Source: CAYFHQ01 sp964342805
GTDB lineage: Bacteria > Bacillota > Clostridia > Peptostreptococcales > Acidaminobacteraceae
Reading direction: 5' to 3'
NCBI GenBank assembly: GCA_964342805.1
Contig: CAYFHQ010000053.1
Coordinates: 1 to 24,714 of the forward strand
Length of the DNA: 24,714 bases
Both the position numbers and the translations under genes were made by a program. The notes below the pieces were generated by a model that saw only the letters and a program-made list of their open reading frames with translations, was not told the DNA's origin and did no database searches. Positions 22,959 through 24,714 of the stretch are shown in pieces. Positions within the stretch are counted from its first letter, which is position 1; the number at the start of each line of letters is the position of its first letter.

Positions 22959-23759
22959 ATGTTTTCAGATTGGTTGGAAAAACGAAAAAGAGACGATTTA
23001 TTTCGGGAATGTCGCATATTAGAGAGCGCCCAAGGGGCCGTGGTCCGCTATCAAGGACGGGACCTGGTCCTCATGGGGTCTAACAACTACCTGGGCCTCA
23101 ATGGCCACCCCGACTTGGTGGCTGCCGGCAACCAGGCCCAATCCACCTACGGCACGGGGGCTGGGGGTTCTAGACTGACCACGGGCACCCTGACCCTCCA
23201 CGACCAAGTGGAAAAACGGATTGCTTCTTTAAAAGGAACAGAAGCTGCCCTGGGTGTGTCACATTTGGTGGATATCCAGGTGGGGACCCTGTCCAAGGCC
23301 GTCCCCTCAGTGGGTGGCTATGTGGCCGGGTCTCAGTACTTGATTGACTACCTGCAGAATACGGCTAGGAGTTTTATATACTCCACTGCCCTCCCCCCCA
23401 GTGCCCTGGCAGTGTCCCTGGCCGCCATTGACCTGGTGGAGGCTGCCGATGAAAAACGATCCAGTCTCATGGAAAAGGCACAGTGGTTGGGTCAGCAACT
23501 GCAAAAAATCGGCTTTGAAGTCCTACCCGTGGAAAGTCCCATAGTGGTTGCCCTGGTGGGCGATCCCGACCGGGCCTTAAAGCTGAGCCAGGGCCTGCTG
23601 GACGCAGGGATTTATGTCCCGGCCATCCGGCCCCCAACCGTACCCAAGGGGACCAGCCGCCTTCGGTTTAGCCTCATGGCAGACCATAGCCAGGACCACC
23701 TAACCCAGGTCCTATCCACCCTGCGGGCCTTAACCACAGGCGAAAGTGGGGCTTCATGA
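22959..23759 (+). CDS. bioF: 8-amino-7-oxononanoate (KAPA) synthase, internally deleted and probably inactive
   Basis: BioF condenses pimeloyl-ACP with L-alanine using PLP, giving KAPA for biotin. This copy has 266 residues against about 385 for the family. Residues 1-98 align with the normal N-terminus (SNNYLGLNGHPDL, GTGAGGSRLTTGT, EKRIASLKGTEAAL). The sequence then jumps within GVSHLVDIQ to the C-terminal half, with the Schiff-base Lys113 in VGTLSKAVPSVGGYVAGS and a normal end. About 120 residues are missing in frame, including the family's PLP-stacking His and the DDAH Asp and His (His133, Asp204 and His207 in E. coli BioF). The frame is otherwise intact, with a good ribosome binding site and coupling to the next gene. 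It may be a decaying gene or a sequencing or assembly error; activity is unlikely. Confidence 0.85.
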   Translation: MFSDWLEKRKRDDLFRECRILESAQGAVVRYQGRDLVLMGSNNYLGLNGHPDLVAAGNQAQSTYGTGAGGSRLTTGTLTLHDQVEKRIASLKGTEAALGVSHLVDIQVGTLSKAVPSVGGYVAGSQYLIDYLQNTARSFIYSTALPPSALAVSLAAIDLVEAADEKRSSLMEKAQWLGQQLQKIGFEVLPVESPIVVALVGDPDRALKLSQGLLDAGIYVPAIRPPTVPKGTSRLRFSLMADHSQDHLTQVLSTLRALTTGESGAS

Positions 23760-24502
23760 TCCAGTTGCATTTTATTGGTGGCTGGGCGTCAACACCCCTG
23801 GTTTGGCAAGAAGTCATGGCAAATTTAACCCCCCATTTAAAAGATACGCCCCACCACATCACCTATTGGGACTGGGACGTCCTACTTGACCTGACGTCGA
23901 GTGCTTCATGTAACTTTCAAGAAAACGACCGACTGATTCCTGGAGCCAATCATATATGGATTGCTTGGTCCAGTGGGACCTTGGCCTTGTTTCGTTTGGC
24001 TGCCTGCTTATCAGAAAATCCCAAAAACCACCTCTTCGTTGGCATTTCCCCCATGGTCAAGTTTGTCAATGACGCCGGGTGGAAGCTAGGCTGGCGCAGG
24101 GCAACGGTGAAGACCATGATTAACCGCCTTCAAGTAGATACCTGTGGAACCCTAAAAGATTTCTACCAGTTGGCTCAAAAAGGTGGCAGAAGTCCTGGGA
24201 TCGATCTTCAACCCGTGTTGGACCAGGTTCAAGAAGAGGGTTTACAACTACCACTGGCCCACCTACAAGATGGGCTTACCCTATTAGTGGAGAGTGATAA
24301 GCGCCATCAGATAAAAAAGATCAGCCACCCCCTTGTTATCATCAGTGGTGACCAAGACAGGATTTGCCCACCGGGCCAGGCCAGGTGGATTGAAGGGGAA
24401 GCCCGACAGGTCCAGTGGGTGACCCATACCCATGGCAGTCACCTTATTCCCCTAAGCCATGGGGCGGACGTGGCCAGGGCTATTTTAGACCTGATGGCTT
24501 AA
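23756..24502 (+). CDS. bioH: BioH-like alpha/beta hydrolase, predicted pimeloyl-ACP methyl ester esterase
   Basis: 248 residues. In the BioC-BioH route this enzyme removes the methyl group from pimeloyl-ACP methyl ester, ending chain elongation and giving the BioF substrate. The alpha/beta hydrolase fold shows the oxyanion strand HFIGGWAS near 5-12, the nucleophile elbow AWSSGTL with Ser72, the Asp of ISGDQDRICPP (Asp201) and the His of THGSHLIPLSH (His229), in the right order and spacing. Sequence similarity to E. coli BioH is only in these motifs, so BioG or another BioH-replacing esterase is an equally good name; context carries the assignment. The ATG overlaps the bioF stop codon by four bases, so translation is coupled. 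About 100 bases separate it from bioC. Confidence 0.75.
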   Translation: MIQLHFIGGWASTPLVWQEVMANLTPHLKDTPHHITYWDWDVLLDLTSSASCNFQENDRLIPGANHIWIAWSSGTLALFRLAACLSENPKNHLFVGISPMVKFVNDAGWKLGWRRATVKTMINRLQVDTCGTLKDFYQLAQKGGRSPGIDLQPVLDQVQEEGLQLPLAHLQDGLTLLVESDKRHQIKKISHPLVIISGDQDRICPPGQARWIEGEARQVQWVTHTHGSHLIPLSHGADVARAILDLMA

Positions 24503-24602
24503 CAAATAACGGCCAGAATAAGTCAAAAGATACTGACCTGTATTTCTTAAACAATGGGATAAGACCCATCATTCATTTTATGGATAAGATAAAGAGGAAA
24601 AA

Positions 24603-24714
24603 ATGAACGGACAAATAGATAAGAAAAAGGTCGCTCGGCGGTTTTCAAGAAATGCCAAGACCTATGACCAATACGCAAACGTACAAAAGACCATGGCAAA
24701 AAAACTCTTGTCCA
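24603..24714 (+). CDS. bioC: Malonyl-ACP O-methyltransferase, 5' end only
   Basis: 37 codons before the window ends, starting MNGQIDKKKVARRFSRNAKTY and continuing DQYANVQKTMAKKLL. This K-x2-V-x2-RF-x2-A-x-TYD-x-YA-x-VQ pattern is the conserved N-terminus of BioC, a SAM-dependent methyltransferase that methylates the free carboxyl of malonyl-ACP so the fatty-acid machinery will elongate it. AAAGAGG lies 5 bases before the ATG. The catalytic and SAM-binding parts are outside the window. The order bioF-bioH-bioC supports the assignment; bioA, bioD and bioB may follow downstream. Confidence 0.85.
   Translation, partial: MNGQIDKKKVARRFSRNAKTYDQYANVQKTMAKKLLS

Overview
The window reads as chromosomal DNA from a Gram-positive Firmicute, most likely a clostridial lineage of moderate GC. 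The grounds are strong AGGAGG-type ribosome binding sites, many stem-loop plus U-run terminators, sigma-A type promoters, a HelD-type RNA polymerase helicase, a PolA whose proofreading domain has lost its metal ligands, a BirA-type biotin operator and a VanR/OmpR-style two-component pair. No transposase, phage gene, tRNA, rRNA or CRISPR array was found. I cannot name the genus.

Layout. 1-481: 3'-truncated AlbA_2/Schlafen-type gene, minus strand. 644-1486: AraC-family regulator, minus. 1741-5939: two-gene galactoside operon (GH36 alpha-galactosidase, then GH42 beta-galactosidase), minus, with a well-formed promoter, a pair of operator-like repeats and a 3' region folding into four tandem hairpins plus a terminator. 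6285-8420: helD, plus. 8431-12201: four-gene MacAB-like export operon, minus (membrane fusion protein, FtsX/MacB permease, unknown lipoprotein, ATPase). 12405-13427: HD-GYP c-di-GMP phosphodiesterase. 13603-14640: nicotinate phosphoribosyltransferase. 14960-18311: polA-coaE. 18463-21088: response regulator plus multi-spanning histidine kinase. 21354-22829: acyl carrier protein plus FabF ketosynthase, minus. 22959-24714: bioF, a BioH-like esterase and the start of bioC, plus strand, running off the window.

The most informative region is 21354-24714. A single BirA-like inverted repeat (22884-22915) sits between the divergent acpP-fabF and bioF-bioH-bioC transcripts, and its two half-sites coincide with the -35 boxes of the two divergent promoters. 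This predicts that biotin represses not only the pimelate and KAPA steps but also a dedicated ACP and ketosynthase, which would be a private chain-elongation set for BioC-initiated pimeloyl-ACP synthesis. In the same cluster bioF carries a clean in-frame internal deletion of about 120 codons that removes the conserved His and Asp-x-x-His of the PLP site while keeping the catalytic Lys. As written it should not work as a KAPA synthase.

A second candidate for something undescribed is the RNA-like element at 1556-1716 after the beta-galactosidase gene: four consecutive near-perfect hairpins with CCC/CCCC loops and linkers, then an intrinsic terminator, all in the minus orientation. Several start codons were moved inward from the longest frame because a good ribosome binding site lies just before an internal Met.
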